64,000 nucleotides of DNA from Gibbula magus. Its lineage: Eukaryota; Mollusca; Gastropoda; Trochida; Trochidae. Below, one piece after another: positions 45,701 to 52,830 of the stretch (positions are counted from its first letter, which is position 1; every line of letters begins with the position of its first letter). A program made the position numbers and the translations under genes. Location of the stretch: positions 81,605,436 through 81,669,435 of the forward strand of contig OW388291.1 of the NCBI GenBank assembly GCA_936450465.1. The letters are read 5' to 3'. The notes beneath the pieces were generated by a model. The model did not search any database. It was not told the DNA's origin and worked only from the letters and a program-made list of their open reading frames with translations.

Positions 45701-47407
45701 ATGTTTTATTCTATTTTTAAGCATTCAATAACATAACAAACAAAAAAATGTTCATTAACATATTTTCACATTAATCTCTATTCAAAATTCATGCAATACT
45801 CTTTTTAACAATTTTTAATTTCATTAAAGAAAGGGGAATATGTTAACGTATTGGATACGTAACTAAAGTACGCAACTAACCGGAAGCTTAGCTCCGGATG
45901 CATGTCGGGAATGTAAAGCACTTGACATGTGGCGTGAAGGACGAGTGGTCGTTCCCAATGTGATGAAGGAATAAAGACATGAATTGACAGTGGCGCATTA
46001 TCTTTTCACTCCTCCCATAGTCCTTTTCCAAAAAAGGGGGGGGGGGGGGGTGCATTTGACTCAATGCTAAATTATGCCTGTTTCAAAGGCATTTTGGTTA
46101 GTATTTCCCTGATCCACTGGCACGTCCCATCCCTTGGAGTCGGCCTTAGGATGTTCAGGTTAGTTGCTCCTTTTTCCTTCTTTAATTTTAAGAATTTTCT
46201 GCGAGCATCTTTATTTTTTACAGTCTAGCAGACAGAATTCCACTCCCAGGACTCTTCTTTGGGAGTCTGTTTTATGCTATATGTACCCCAAGGAGGATCC
46301 CTTCTGAAAAAGAATCGAACCAACCTGCAGAGGTTGCAGATTCTTTGAAGAGGATCCTCCTTGGGGTAGGGCCACCCGCCTCCCCTTATTCTGTCTGCCT
46401 GTCAGATTTATAAGTGGTGAGTTAGAGTTATCTGCCCTTGGCGTCACTAGCAACCGCCAGGGTAGGGGCCCACTTAGGGTGGTCCAAATGTTTATTTTTT
46501 AGTAATTTATTATTTTTACGGTTATTTTATCAAAAATATTAAATTCTAACTGTCATAACTCAAAAAATAGGATTTTTATGCTATATGTACCCCAAGGAGG
46601 ATCCTCTTCAAAGAATCTGCAACCTCTGCTGGTTGGTTCGAATTTAAGTGATAGTGATCAACTGAGCTAGGTACAGGTGTCAACAACAGGAGTGATACAA
46701 GTGATTTTGTCAGTAGCAATAATTAAGCTTGTGATGAAGGTGTTCTTGTGAATATCAGAGACTTGAATGATTTGGTCCTAATTACAGAAGAGGTGTTAAA
46801 TTACAATCTGGAATGTCAACAGGTATTACGGAGCGACATCTGAAGTGCTGACATCAGTGAAAAAGATGGAGGATAGTTTGAAGCGGTTGAAGAAAGCTAG
46901 AGGCACGGACAAATCGGGGTCTGGCAATCAGGGAATCTCAGACGATGACAAGATCAGGCAGCAGTTTATCATCGATATAGAGAATTTCAGAGAACAGGTT
47001 AGGGGCCTCAAGATAAGAGGAAGAACCTGTTTTTGCCAGCAAAACTCACAATATGGTTTTCTTGTCATTTTAAGAAAATCAATACACCATCTGCCTTCTT
47101 AATAATCATTTTAAAAATATACTTCAGAAATTGGAGGATGTACTTTAATTATGCATGTTAGAGCTATTTGTTTAAGAATTTAAGAGACAAAATTCAAAAA
47201 GGTTTTGTGTCATTATTGGAAACCAACTTGTAATGTCATATACAAAATATTAAAGTTCTCAGAGAACAGTATGGTGATTTAATGTTTCTGATATTTTCAT
47301 TTTGCCAGGTCCAGACTTTTGGGATCTCTCCATCTTTAGTTGAGGGATTGGACAAACTACATGAACTGTCCCAGGAAGCTAAAGCAGCAATGACATCCTC
47401 ATTATAG
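21746..47407 (+). CDS. COG2: Conserved oligomeric Golgi complex subunit 2, 18 coding exons
   Basis: COG2 is a lobe A subunit of the COG tether that retrieves Golgi enzymes by retrograde vesicle traffic. Coding exons are 21746-21826, 25377-25538, 25810-25875, 26104-26184, 26376-26482, 26772-26877, 27621-27800, 29544-29665, 30139-30262, 30430-30569, 30807-30868, 31083-31252, 35144-35365, 35672-35747, 35996-36141, 36549-36685, 46823-46997 and 47309-47407. All junctions are GT-AG, phases agree, and the total is 751 residues plus stop (human COG2 is about 738). Family signatures are LCFDKEEFMK (residues 18-27), ELINKDYADFVNLSTNLVGMDKA, LRTYALIDKTRDAE, GYDFLVKAVWP, CGSQASVKRLREHP, PRLYRRTNRD and VLTSVKKMEDSLKRLKKAR near the C-terminus. 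The segment encoded by 35144-35365 is Ser- and Asn-rich and poorly conserved, as in the human linker. Introns 1, 6, 7, 12 and 16 carry transposons or repeats. Confidence 0.97.
22087..24255. mobile_element. TTAA-flanked element in COG2 intron 1
   Basis: The left end TTAAAGGGAGACTAGTC (22087) and right end GACTTGTCCCCCTTTAA (ending 24255) are imperfect inverted copies bordered by TTAA. The 2.17-kb interior has no transposase. A short imperfect TIR plus TTAA could be coincidence, so the boundaries are tentative. It follows exon 1 by only 260 bp. Confidence 0.45.
24256..25376. other. Rest of COG2 intron 1, nothing recognised
   Basis: AT-rich sequence with no coding potential. A CCCGGAAGTGA word occurs near 25132. 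No repeat family seen elsewhere in the window was recognised here. Confidence 0.5.
27007..27370. mobile_element. 364-bp TTAA-flanked MITE in COG2 intron 6
   Basis: TTAA at 27007-27010 is followed by AGGGGCAGTAGCACGTTTTT, and the right end AAAAACGTGCTACTGCCCCT is followed by TTAA at 27367-27370, giving a perfect 20-bp inverted repeat. The interior is AT-rich and non-coding. TTAA target duplication is typical of piggyBac- and Kolobok-type transposases, which must be supplied from elsewhere. Confidence 0.85.
27905..28730. repeat. Interspersed repeat with 177-bp tandem duplication
   Basis: It begins with a small palindrome (CCCCGCTACGAAGTAAGCAGGGG, 27931-27953), then CTGTCTGTCCGTCCG tandems. A block starting GAGTTATGGCCCTTGACTCC occurs at 28129 and again at 28306, almost identical over about 140 bp, with a diverged third copy from about 28484. 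A related diverged copy lies at about 36950-37160. The minus-strand open frame at 28104-28373 is a consequence of the duplication. Confidence 0.7.
29279..29490. mobile_element. Short TTAAAGGGA-ended element in COG2 intron 7
   Basis: The left end TTAAAGGGACACCGCG and the right end ATGATCCCTTTAAAA are inverted. Subterminal GTCTGCTAACGAGT and ACTTGTTAGCAGAC also form an inverted pair. This fits an approximately 210-bp TTAA-type MITE related in its ends to those at 22087 and 27007. No protein is encoded. Confidence 0.55.
31255..31404 (+). repeat. 43-bp minisatellite, first block, starting in exon 12 donor
   Basis: Units begin at 31255, 31298, 31341 and 31384, each GAGCAGGTGCTTGCTGGAGTT... or a variant, with a period of exactly 43 bp. 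The first unit starts at intron position +3, so the 5' splice site GTGAGC overlaps it. The array is interrupted at about 31405 and resumes at 33253. Confidence 0.9.
31399..32013. repeat. Interspersed repeat of three tandem ~165-bp units inside the minisatellite
   Basis: Three units each contain CTGGAGCAGATCTCTAAA, ATCATGTAGATGTGCCTTTT and GTTTCCATGG..AACAA (about 31482, 31654 and 31819). The block is bounded by ATATCTCTCCCC on the left and GGGGGAGAGACAT on the right, which are inverted. It probably inserted into the 43-bp array. No protein is encoded. Confidence 0.65.
32015..33252. mobile_element. 1.24-kb element with 28-bp perfect TIRs
   Basis: The left end at 32015-32042 (CTACCGTATATTACCGGG...) is the exact reverse complement of 33225-33252 (...CCCGGTAATATACGGTAG). 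Subterminal ATAAGTCGACCCC words repeat at both ends (32035-32063, 32110-32120, 33178-33190). If TA is the target duplication, the element proper starts at CCGTATATT, as in Tc1/mariner- or pogo-type elements. No transposase remains. Confidence 0.85.
33253..33930 (+). repeat. 43-bp minisatellite, second block
   Basis: About 15 further units of the array that begins at 31255 (for example 33277, 33320 and 33363) keep the 43-bp period. Units alternate between GTATCTTGTGGTCATAGAGC and GTATCTCATGGTCATAGATC variants, a higher-order pattern expected from multi-unit duplication. Confidence 0.9.
33931..35143. other. Rest of COG2 intron 12, nothing recognised
   Basis: A B-box-like GAGTTCGAATTCGC on the minus strand near 34196-34212 lacks a matching A box at tRNA distance. 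The open stretch at 34492-34794 shows no family resemblance and no exon-like borders. Confidence 0.45.
36686..37329. other. COG2 intron 16 before the retroelement
   Basis: It contains a diverged copy of the repeat seen at 27905-28730 (about 36950-37160, ending GCTGGAGTATGTGGGCCATGCTCAC). No exon is visible. Confidence 0.5.
37330..37547 (+). repeat. DIRS left inverted terminal repeat
   Basis: It runs from GATTCTTTTTCAGAAGGGATCC to TTATAAATCTG and is the reverse complement of 46403-46590 with few differences. The outermost part differs from the right end, as is usual for DIRS elements, and both outer ends are represented in the internal complementary region. Confidence 0.9.
37548..38052. other. 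DIRS interior without gag
   Basis: About 0.5 kb lies between the left repeat and the RT frame. An open stretch at 37679-38044 is hydrophobic and shows no gag-like features. A full DIRS element normally has a gag frame here, so a deletion is likely. Confidence 0.5.
38053..40128 (+). pseudogene. DIRS reverse transcriptase-RNase H, frameshifted
   Basis: The RT begins in one frame (38053-38610) with GGRLSRFLPAWSK, FIVTKKDGGFRPILNLKYLN and SSIDLKDAYLHVPM motifs. It then continues in a second frame (about 38605-38965) with VLPFGISTAPRVF and the catalytic YLDDWL. It returns to the first frame (38998-40128) for the RNase H domain (TDASLSGWGG, HINVLELKAV, MDNQTAMSYI, RADALSRR) and a C-terminal extension. 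The two frame changes, near 38605 and near 38970, show loss of function. The downstream recombinase frame overlaps the 3' part, which is normal for the family. Confidence 0.88.
39561..41030 (+). pseudogene. DIRS tyrosine recombinase, frameshifted near its end
   Basis: The recognisable recombinase starts near 39950 (RNRLQEDGIPARVADTIL, then QYEDRWACYARWC) with a SAM-like N-terminal domain. The first catalytic Arg lies in VTSGRRVGD (about 40440) and the H-x-x-R motif in KAHSVRAV (about 40833). The catalytic Tyr (codon 40940-40942, in an RHYQLD context) is in a different frame from the rest, so a frameshift lies between about 40850 and 40930 and the enzyme is broken. The 5' part of the open frame overlaps the RNase H frame and is probably not translated. 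Confidence 0.88.
41176..41236 (+). repeat. Truncated copia 5' LTR
   Basis: These 61 bp are identical to the last 61 bp of the 3' LTR and include an AATAAA word. Sequence to the left does not resemble the remaining 107 bp of the 3' LTR. Confidence 0.88.
41237..41247 (+). promoter_or_regulatory. Copia primer-binding site (initiator tRNA-Met type)
   Basis: TGGTAGCAGAG directly abuts the LTR end TCTTTTCA and is complementary to the 3' terminus of initiator tRNA-Met, the usual primer of copia-type elements. Confidence 0.8.
41328..45584 (+). CDS. Copia gag-pol polyprotein, 1418 residues, uninterrupted
   Basis: This is a single frame with copia domain order. A gag region is followed by a CCHC zinc knuckle (CKICESKFHFARTC, about residues 255-268). 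Next come an aspartic protease (LDSGCSSN, about 308), the integrase with an HHCC zinc region (about 460-505) and DDE core (MDLKEW, then FLADNGGEF near 580, then the Glu of GICERN), the reverse transcriptase (TKARLVARGFE, DIKAAFLQG and a catalytic HVDDF near 1104), and RNase H (CDASYAN near 1258, then the conserved Glu and Asp). No stop or frameshift is seen, which is unusual beside the broken DIRS frames and suggests a younger insertion. The 5' LTR truncation probably removes its promoter. Confidence 0.95.
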   Translation: MAASNYRIPPAFSESKPYVRWVEEIRVWQTVTDLDDKKQGPAIALSLPETEGGVRDKVFSEIGVDKLNCNTGADTLIAFLDTIYKKDELAAAYEMYTEFDRYRRTNEQMEMYVTEFEKLYNRSKKFGMTLPESVLAFKLLDGACLEHKDRQLVLTGVNYNEKELLFKQMTLSLKKFFGRQSMPAVSDSSGNAPCNIKVEPAYYAAEEEAYYTNRFRGRRRNFPHRGTFKRRAFSQDSRSRRVTNPTGYDGQPLKCKICESKFHFARTCPDSYENMERRDKEDEITLFTGSKAEEMQVLLGESINAAVLDSGCSSNVTGETWMRTYLDTLDEGKLEQVKKSESTTTFKFGDGKRLQSKGKVTFPCQIAGKQCNLTTDVIESDIPLLLSKPSMKSAKMIIDLENDTANIFGQHVDLQCTSSGHYCIPLGDQRLPVNKTLEVFYSMDDKTEEEKRKILLKLHKQFAHPTSKRLTMLLKDAGAFDESCQRIIEEISTNCDTCKRYKKTPARPVVCLPLANELNEVVAMDLKEWKSGVYFLHLIDLATRFSLAAVIKDKKPSTIINKVMTLWIGSGMGPPRRFLADNGGEFANEEYRDMAENLNVEVWNSAGMSPWQNGICERNHAVVDDCVKKILADNPDLDLEVALVWAVNAKNSLHMVHGWSPYQLVFGFNPNLPSVLNSKPPALEGRTISQRFADHLNALYAGRQAFIQAESSERIRRALRHQIRASGTVFQTGDSVYYKRDDQWKGPGKVLGQDGKVVFVRHGSVYVRVHPCRLIKAGEEFKTCDETPSVESLASNGTKQPEVEDIDERPEDTLSTQIEPEITQNTQDHISMLKLPKPKQVIRYKLKGTDSWIESDVISRGGKVTGKNRSWFNLCDKNSAEIKAIDFQNQVDQWHTVDSCESIADNLLSTQEEEVNVVTDNRSDTHAVREAKRVELENWRNFKVYDEVTDHGQPRISTRWVITEKQVEGHTVTKARLVARGFEEQETVQTDSPTAGKETLRSVIAVSGACGWQCRTIDIKAAFLQGNTINREMFLVPPTEADGEIEGSLWKLNKCVYGLSDASRSWYFSVRDELLKYGCQQSQIDPALFYLREDHSLLGLFLMHVDDFIWSGTSQFKDNVIDKLQHTFRVGSQESGMFRYIGLSIKHDEDSISMDQYLYINSLQPIPLHGNRASQKTAPLNKDETTKFRSAVGQIMWLVNQTRPDIAFDALELSMAMKEPKIEDIVKINKVIKKLKLNNCHVNFPKLGEFNNLRLSLFCDASYANLGDGVSSASGHVVFLTGENDLSCPIAWKSCKIRRIVKSSLAAETLSMVEGLDTTLYIGHLLSEIMFGNSEQNVIPVDCFTDNKSLHDNIHSTKLVSEKRLRIDIASIKQMVQRNQISSVSWIETSHQISDCLTKRGASCEKLVDVLKRGKLRL
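45841..46008 (+). repeat. Copia 3' LTR, 168 bp
   Basis: It starts TGTTAACG directly after a polypurine tract and ends TCTTTTCA, with TG...CA borders. The last 61 bp are duplicated at the 5' end of the element. Confidence 0.85.
46009..46274. other. DIRS 3' non-coding segment after copia
   Basis: This is sequence between the copia 3' LTR and the DIRS internal complementary region, with a (G)15 run at 46036-46050. No coding content is seen. Confidence 0.5.
46275..46370. repeat. DIRS internal complementary region
   Basis: ATGCTATATGTACCCC...GAAAAAGAATC complements the left outer end (from 37330), and directly after it GAACCAACCTGCAGAGG... complements the right outer end (up to about 46642). The junction AGAATCGAACC therefore records the circular joining of the two ends that DIRS replication models require. 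Confidence 0.9.
46403..46642 (-). repeat. DIRS right inverted terminal repeat
   Basis: It is the reverse complement of 37330-37547 over about 190 bp, then extends to the outer end AATCTGCAACCTCTGCTGGTTGGTTC, which is found complemented in the internal region. COG2 intron sequence resumes at about 46643. Confidence 0.9.
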
Positions 47408-48570
47408 AGTATTGTTCCAGAAGAACACTTTAACAGGGTTTTTTTCATGGAAATTAAATTAAGGGAATATTTCTGTTTGTGCATTTATGGTATTAATGAT
47501 AATCACAATTATATCCTGAATTAACTCCTGTTTCTGCATTCATGGTGTCAAAATAATATGCACAGCAATATATTTTGGATTTATATCATAAATGGATAAA
47601 TTGTGTGTACACAAACAGAAGATTGACGTACTATAGTACATAATCTGGCAGCACAATGGTTACAAAGAAATTTCTCCAAAGTCTTTTAATAACATTTTAG
47701 CTCATCAGGCATCTAAGGCCAGATGGACTCATGGCATGGCTGTGTCTGTTTGTAGTATTCATTCTTCGTCTGTAAACTTTTGATATTTCCGATTTCTCCT
47801 GCGGAATTGCTGCACCCCCAAAGCTGAAATTTAGGGGTTAATGTAGGGGTTTAAATTTGTACATTTGATCTTCACCCCCCTCAAATATGTCACTAACAGG
47901 CATTATTCCAGAACAGTTCAGTTCATCTCTAACACCATTTGGTATATTTCATTGCCCTTCTCCCAAAAATAAGGGTAATTCAGGGGTTTGAATGAAAGTG
48001 ATGACATATAAAATGGTCAATGTAATTATATCGGCATTGTAAACGAGCCCAATATAATGTCTGTAGCACTATAACAGGAAAATAGGTCTTTGTTTTTACA
48101 ATGGTCCCTCTCCATACAACCCTTCTATGTACCCTTGATTCATTTGAAACCATGGCCCCCAAAATTAAGATTCAAATCAGCATGACTAAATAATATTGTG
48201 AATTCTTGTGTGGTGTCTTCACAGTAACAGCCAAGCATAATGTTTTTTGCTATTAGTTGCTATTGAGTGTAGGTGCAGAGCTCTTAGCTCTGGATATTTA
48301 TGCAGGATGTGTGTGATGTGGTCTGGTCGAGGGGGTCACTAGGCTGGTTTGGCCCAGTTAGCTGCTACCCAAGACATTACACTGCATAGCTGCCAAGCCC
48401 AGTTTGTTTAACTAATGGGAAGCTTAGGGTGAGGGGTTGGAGGGGGGTTGTAAAGTGTTGAGGAGGGTTACACAAAGCACATTGTGAGCTACTTAAAGTT
48501 ATTTGAGTCTGATGAGCTACAGAACCAGTTGCTTTATTTGTCATCATGCAACATGATTTCACAATCCTTT
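47408..48570. other. COG2 3' flank
   Basis: It should contain the COG2 3' UTR. A candidate ATTAAA lies near 47452, but no cleavage site can be fixed. A fragment of the AGCTCATCAGG family (TTTAGCTCATCAGGCATC... GGCATGGC) lies at 47697-47760. No gene is seen. Confidence 0.5.
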
Positions 48571-48576
48571 GCACAG

Positions 48577-49230
48577 TGTATACAGTGCACAGCCATGTTC
48601 AAAGTAACTGCCTGCATGTGTTTTATTAAAGTGTATACACAAAGTAACTGCCTGCATGTGTTTTATTAAAGTGTATACAGTGCACAGCCATGTTCAAAGT
48701 AACTGCCTCCATGTGTTTTATTAAAGTGTATACAGTGCACAGCCATGTTCAAAGTAACTGCCTCCATGTGTTTTATTAAAGTGTATACAGTGCACAGCCA
48801 TGTTCAAAGTAACTGCCTCCATGTGTTTTATTAAAGTGTATACAGTGCACAGCCATGTTCAAAGTAACTGCCTCCATGTGTTTTATTAAAGTGTATACAG
48901 TGCACAGCCATGTTCAAAGTAACTGCCTGCATGTGTTTTATTAAAGTGTATACAGTGCACAGCCATGTTCAAAGTAACTGCCTCCATGTGTTTTATTAAA
49001 GTGTATACAGTGCACAGCCATGTTCAAAGTAACTGCCTGCATGTGTTTTATTAAAGTGTATACAGTGCACAGCCATGTTCAAAGTAACTGCCTGCATGTG
49101 TTTTATTAAAGTGTATACAGTGCACAGCCATGTTCAAAGTAACTGCCTGCATGTGTTTTATTAAAGCGTATACAGTGCACAGCCATGTTCAAAGTAACTG
49201 CCTGCATGTGTTTTATTAAAGCGTATACAC
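48577..49230 (+). repeat. 55-bp minisatellite, 12 copies
   Basis: The unit contains GCACAGCCATGTTCAAAG, TAACTGCCTGCATGTG and TTTTATTAAAGTGTATACA. TAACTGCC recurs every 55 bp from 48639 to 49189, and the first interval is shortened to 40 bp. Units differ mainly at a TGCATG/TCCATG position. It lies 1.2 kb beyond the COG2 stop codon. Confidence 0.93.
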
Positions 49231-49357
49231 ATTGCAAGGTCTGTCAAAGTTGGAGAAGGAATGTTTTTTTTACAAACCATATCTATGTCGAAATGTCCTC
49301 TACAAGGAATAAAGAATTAGTGTATCAAGATTCTTCATCAACTCAACTTCTAGAATT

Positions 49358-49374
49358 CCCCCCCCCCCCCCCCC
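49358..49374. repeat. Homopolymer run (C)17
   Basis: Seventeen consecutive C residues precede AAAAAG. No function is suggested. Confidence 0.85.
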
Positions 49375-49994
49375 AAAAAGCAGAAACCACAAGTCTGATG
49401 CCAGTTAGTTATTAATTATTTTAAGACTAACAAGTATTTCATACACTGATGCTTAGTTTAGTGCTTGAAGTAAACTAACCCCTGAACTGTTAGCACTTAG
49501 ATGAGTAGGAGAATATTTGAGGTTGTTTTTCATTGTTGTACTTTGTACATAGCTTGGGTGCATTATGTATTGATCATCAATATTTAAATATATAAACTAT
49601 GAATGTAAGTTTGGACGGTACTTACTTGATGTACTGCTGTGCAGTATTGGGGAATATGTCATCAAAATTAAAAATATTTTGCTTATTATGTGTTTTGTTT
49701 TCTCTGTTCATAGTTCCTTATCCTTTATGTCGCGGGCGTTCTACAGGCTTTTATCCTTAGCTAAGTCGACACATTATTTGTGTTTCACTTAAATTTAAAT
49801 AAATTCAACATTGATCCATTACTTGGCAGTTATTTCATTGATGATGAAGTAAATCAAATGGAGCATGACAACAGCTATTGTTTTTCTGTCCTACTTTCTT
49901 CATCATTTAAAGAGAGGGTTCTGTTTACTCATGTTAATATCATATGATTATTTAATATTTGAAAATTTTATAAATAGCACACATTCGAAAAAAA

Positions 49995-50295
49995 TAGAGC
50001 CATGGGCTCCATAGCTCATCAGGATTTGAATTGTTAAAATAGATATCTCAGCTTGTTCTTAAGCTTTTCTTACTGGAGAAGATGAAAATAGGTTTTTAGG
50101 GTTGTGACCCATGTGACCCCATTTGGGGTCACGGGGTCACAAAATCTACAATTTAGAATCCCCATTGGCCAAGGAGTCTGCACACAACTTTTCAGCTCTC
50201 TAGATTTAATTGTTCTGGAGAAGTAGAAAAAGCGAAAAGTTTATGGACGGATGGCCAGACGCCATTCCATGCCATAAGCCTGATGAGCTAATAAA
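49995..50295 (+). mobile_element. Copy C of AGCTCATCAGG-end repeat family
   Basis: It starts AGAGCCATGGGCTCCATAGCTCATCAGG and ends CCTGATGAGCTAATAAA. The inside matches the copy at 4665-5120 (GTGACCCCATTTGGGGTCACGGGGTC, CTACAATTTAGAATCCCCATTGGCC). It lacks the GGGCCTTTCAGGCC hairpin next to the right end. Confidence 0.7.
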
Positions 50296-50299
50296 AACG

Positions 50300-51054
50300 A
50301 GAAGTGAAGTCATTCATTAGTGATATGAGTATGGAAAGCTTTGCTACTACACAAGACATTGATTTGTATAATGATGCATTGTTTGTAACACAGACTTAAT
50401 TACAATTTGTAATTGAAGTCCGTGTTTGTAACCAATAATCTATCTATACATATGTTTCATTATTTAAAAAAAAAAAAAGTTAGTGAGAATACAGAGTTTT
50501 CCATTTCACATTTATGCAAAAAAAGCAAGATGGCGGACAGTTGGCGATAGAACTCGCACTTTAAAGAAAACAAACCAATGTGCACAAGTCTTAAGCATCA
50601 AAAGGTCAAAGGTACAAGAATTAAAATAGTATCAAAAGTCCATCACTAGCCCATTACAAATGATAATAAGTTTTCAGAAAGTGTGTCCTGCAGCAAGGCC
50701 GTGAGTCATGACCTCATAAGGAATACATGTCAAGTATCAAAGGCTTATCAGTGCTATCAGTCAATCTAAGCCTTGCTGCATTTTCTTGGATTTTCTTTGC
50801 AAGCATGTCAGCTTAGCTTACTTACCTCAACTTGCTAGTGCAATCAGAACTCTAAAAGGCAACAAAATGAAGCAAGGCTTAAATCAGCCAGTTTCAGAGA
50901 CTACATTTTAAGACTACATTTTAAGGCTTATGCCTTGCTGAGGAAGTTGGAAAATGACAAATGAAACACTCTAAGCCGACATAACTCAAATCTGACAGAA
51001 CTTTTGATATGTGCTTCACTGATGTATCTCCAAAGCATGGAAGTTTCAGAAAAA
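50300..51054. other. Intergenic DNA with AAGCCTTGCT words
   Basis: CTAAGCCTTGCTGC, GCAAGGCTTAAAT, TTATGCCTTGCTGAGG and GCAGCAAGGCC occur in both orientations at about 50690-50945. No gene was recognised. Confidence 0.4.
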
Positions 51055-51670
51055 TATAGTCATAGACTCTGTAGCTCAACAGTGTTTATATCGTTTCCTG
51101 TTGGAAGACTGAAACAGTTTGTTCTCTAGATAAAATACAATCCCTTCATATTACCTTGAAACATTCCATGATCGACAAAATTGTTTAGTGTCCGTGCAAA
51201 AACAAAATATGACTTCAAACTACATATTAAGGAAATTGACTGTCCAAGTATAAAGATTCCTGACAAACATCTAGGTCTTTTTGTTCCAGAGAAGAAGATG
51301 AAAATAGGATTTTAGGTCATGGCCTGTGAAGCCCTTATTTGGGGCCCCAGGGTCACCAAATCTACAATTAAGAATCCCCATTGTGCTAAAGAGTCTGCAC
51401 ACAATATAGTCTAGGTCTTTTCGTTCTGGAGTAGAAGATGAAAATAAATTTTTTGGATATGGCCTGTGAGGACTTTATTTAGGGTCACAGGGTCACCAAA
51501 TCTACAATTTAGAATCCCCTTAAGCCAAGGAGTCTGTACATAAAATTTCAGCCCTCTAGAGTCACTGGTTCTAGAGAGGAAATCGAAAAGTTTATAGACG
51601 AATGGACAGTCGGACGCCATGCCAGGCCATAAGCCCATCGGGCCTTTCAGGTTGGATGAGCTAAAAATGT
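51055..51670 (+). mobile_element. Copy D of AGCTCATCAGG-end repeat family
   Basis: It starts near ATAGACTCTGTAGCTCAACAG and ends CATCGGGCCTTTCAGGTTGGATGAGCTAAAA. It contains two internal copies of the CCAGGGTCACCAAATCTACAATT...GAATCCCC block (about 51350 and 51490). It is more diverged than the other copies. Confidence 0.65.
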
Positions 51671-51679
51671 ATTAAAAAC

Positions 51680-52830
51680 TAGATGAGCGTTTGCGGGACA
51701 CCGCAAAAGCAGAGCAGCTCCGAAACTTTGGGTCTCGCCTTTCCCTGTTCCGCCTTCTCCTCAGCATAAATAAAATGGGAATTTGTTTTTGACAAAAATT
51801 TATTCATTATTCAAGTTAGTCTAACAAGTTGAATCATCACTGGGGTCACTTTTCACAATTTTGTTCTTAAAACCTATTTCTGATTTCCAAATTGGATCAA
51901 AGGATTAACATGGCCTTAACCAATATCTCATGACCTTGACATTTGACCTTCAAGGTCACACCATCAATGATTACTTTTCATTGTGTAAAACAATCATGCA
52001 ATGACTCAAAGTGTTCATTGTTAACATAAGGCATATTCACAATAGCATGCTAAGTTGTCACCTTGCTGTGACCTTGACCTTTGACAGATTTTAACGAAAA
52101 CGTTTTCAAATCTTGGTCTTTCTCCAAAGTTCATATATACCAAATAAGAGCCTGACAGCACAAAAATGTTTGAAGTTATCATGTTTACAAGAATTGTTGT
52201 AGTGATTTAAGAACTCATGACCTTGACCTTTGATCTTGAATGTGAACATGTCAAATTCATTCGCAAGCTTTATATTAAAGAAAGAAGCTATGTATATGAG
52301 GTGTTAAAACCTTCTTGGAAAAAAGTTATTTAGAGATTTCAGAACTGGTCACCATGACCATATCTCGTGACCTTGACCTTTGATCTTCAAGGTCACACAG
52401 TCAATGATCACTTTTCATTGTGTATAACAATCATGTAATGATTTAAAGTGTTAAAATAAGGCATGTTTGCAACTGCATGCTTAAGTTGTGACCTCGCTGT
52501 GACTTTGACCTTGGACAGATTTTAGCGAAAACCTTTTCAAATCAGTCTTTCTCCATAGTTGATATATACCAAAAAAGAGTATGATAGCACAAATATTTTT
52601 CAAGTTATTGTGTTTACAAGGATTTTTTTTAGCGATTTCAGAACTCGTGACCTTGACCTTTGACCTTGAATGTGAACATGTCAAAAAAATTCTCCAGGTG
52701 CATAAGTAAGAAGTTATGTATATGAGTTCTCAAAACCTTCTAGGAAAAAAAGTTATAGCGAATACAAAACGCGGCGGTGACGGAAACTGCGCAAAAACTG
52801 ATAGCAGCTACGACTAAAAACAGAGCATTT
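51680..52830. repeat. Tandem ~435-bp duplication rich in TGACCTTGACC
   Basis: A block beginning TTCAAGGTCACACCATCAATGA near 51948 recurs near 52387 with about 90 percent identity by eye. It includes the shared CTTTTCATTGTGTA, CTGTGAC(C/T)TTGACCTT and CCTTGACCTTTGA phrases. Several TGACCTTGACCTTTGACC words resemble paired nuclear-receptor half-sites. No gene is seen. Confidence 0.7.

Larger units (their letters stand above)
41176..46008 (+). mobile_element. Ty1/copia LTR retrotransposon, intact frame, truncated 5' LTR
   Basis: The element lies in DIRS sequence and in the same orientation. The 3' LTR is 45841-46008 (TGTTAACG...TCTTTTCA). At the 5' side only the last 61 bp of the LTR remain (41176-41236), identical to 45948-46008. 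A primer-binding site follows immediately (TGGTAGCAGAG, 41237-41247), matching the 3' end of initiator tRNA-Met. A polypurine tract (AAAGAAAGGGGAA, about 45826-45838) precedes the 3' LTR. No target-site duplication can be assigned because the 5' border is lost. Confidence 0.92.
37330..46642 (+). mobile_element. DIRS-type tyrosine-recombinase retrotransposon, degenerate, with nested copia
   Basis: Diagnostic DIRS architecture is present. Inverted terminal repeats lie at 37330-37547 and 46403-46642. An internal complementary region (about 46275-46370) is the exact junction of the complements of the two outer ends. Reverse transcriptase, RNase H and tyrosine recombinase frames run in that order from 38053 to 41030. 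There is no gag frame between the left repeat and the RT. Excluding the nested copia element (41176-46008), about 4.5 kb of DIRS sequence remains. DIRS elements integrate with a tyrosine recombinase rather than an integrase and make no target-site duplication. The frames are broken, so the copy is dead. Confidence 0.92.
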
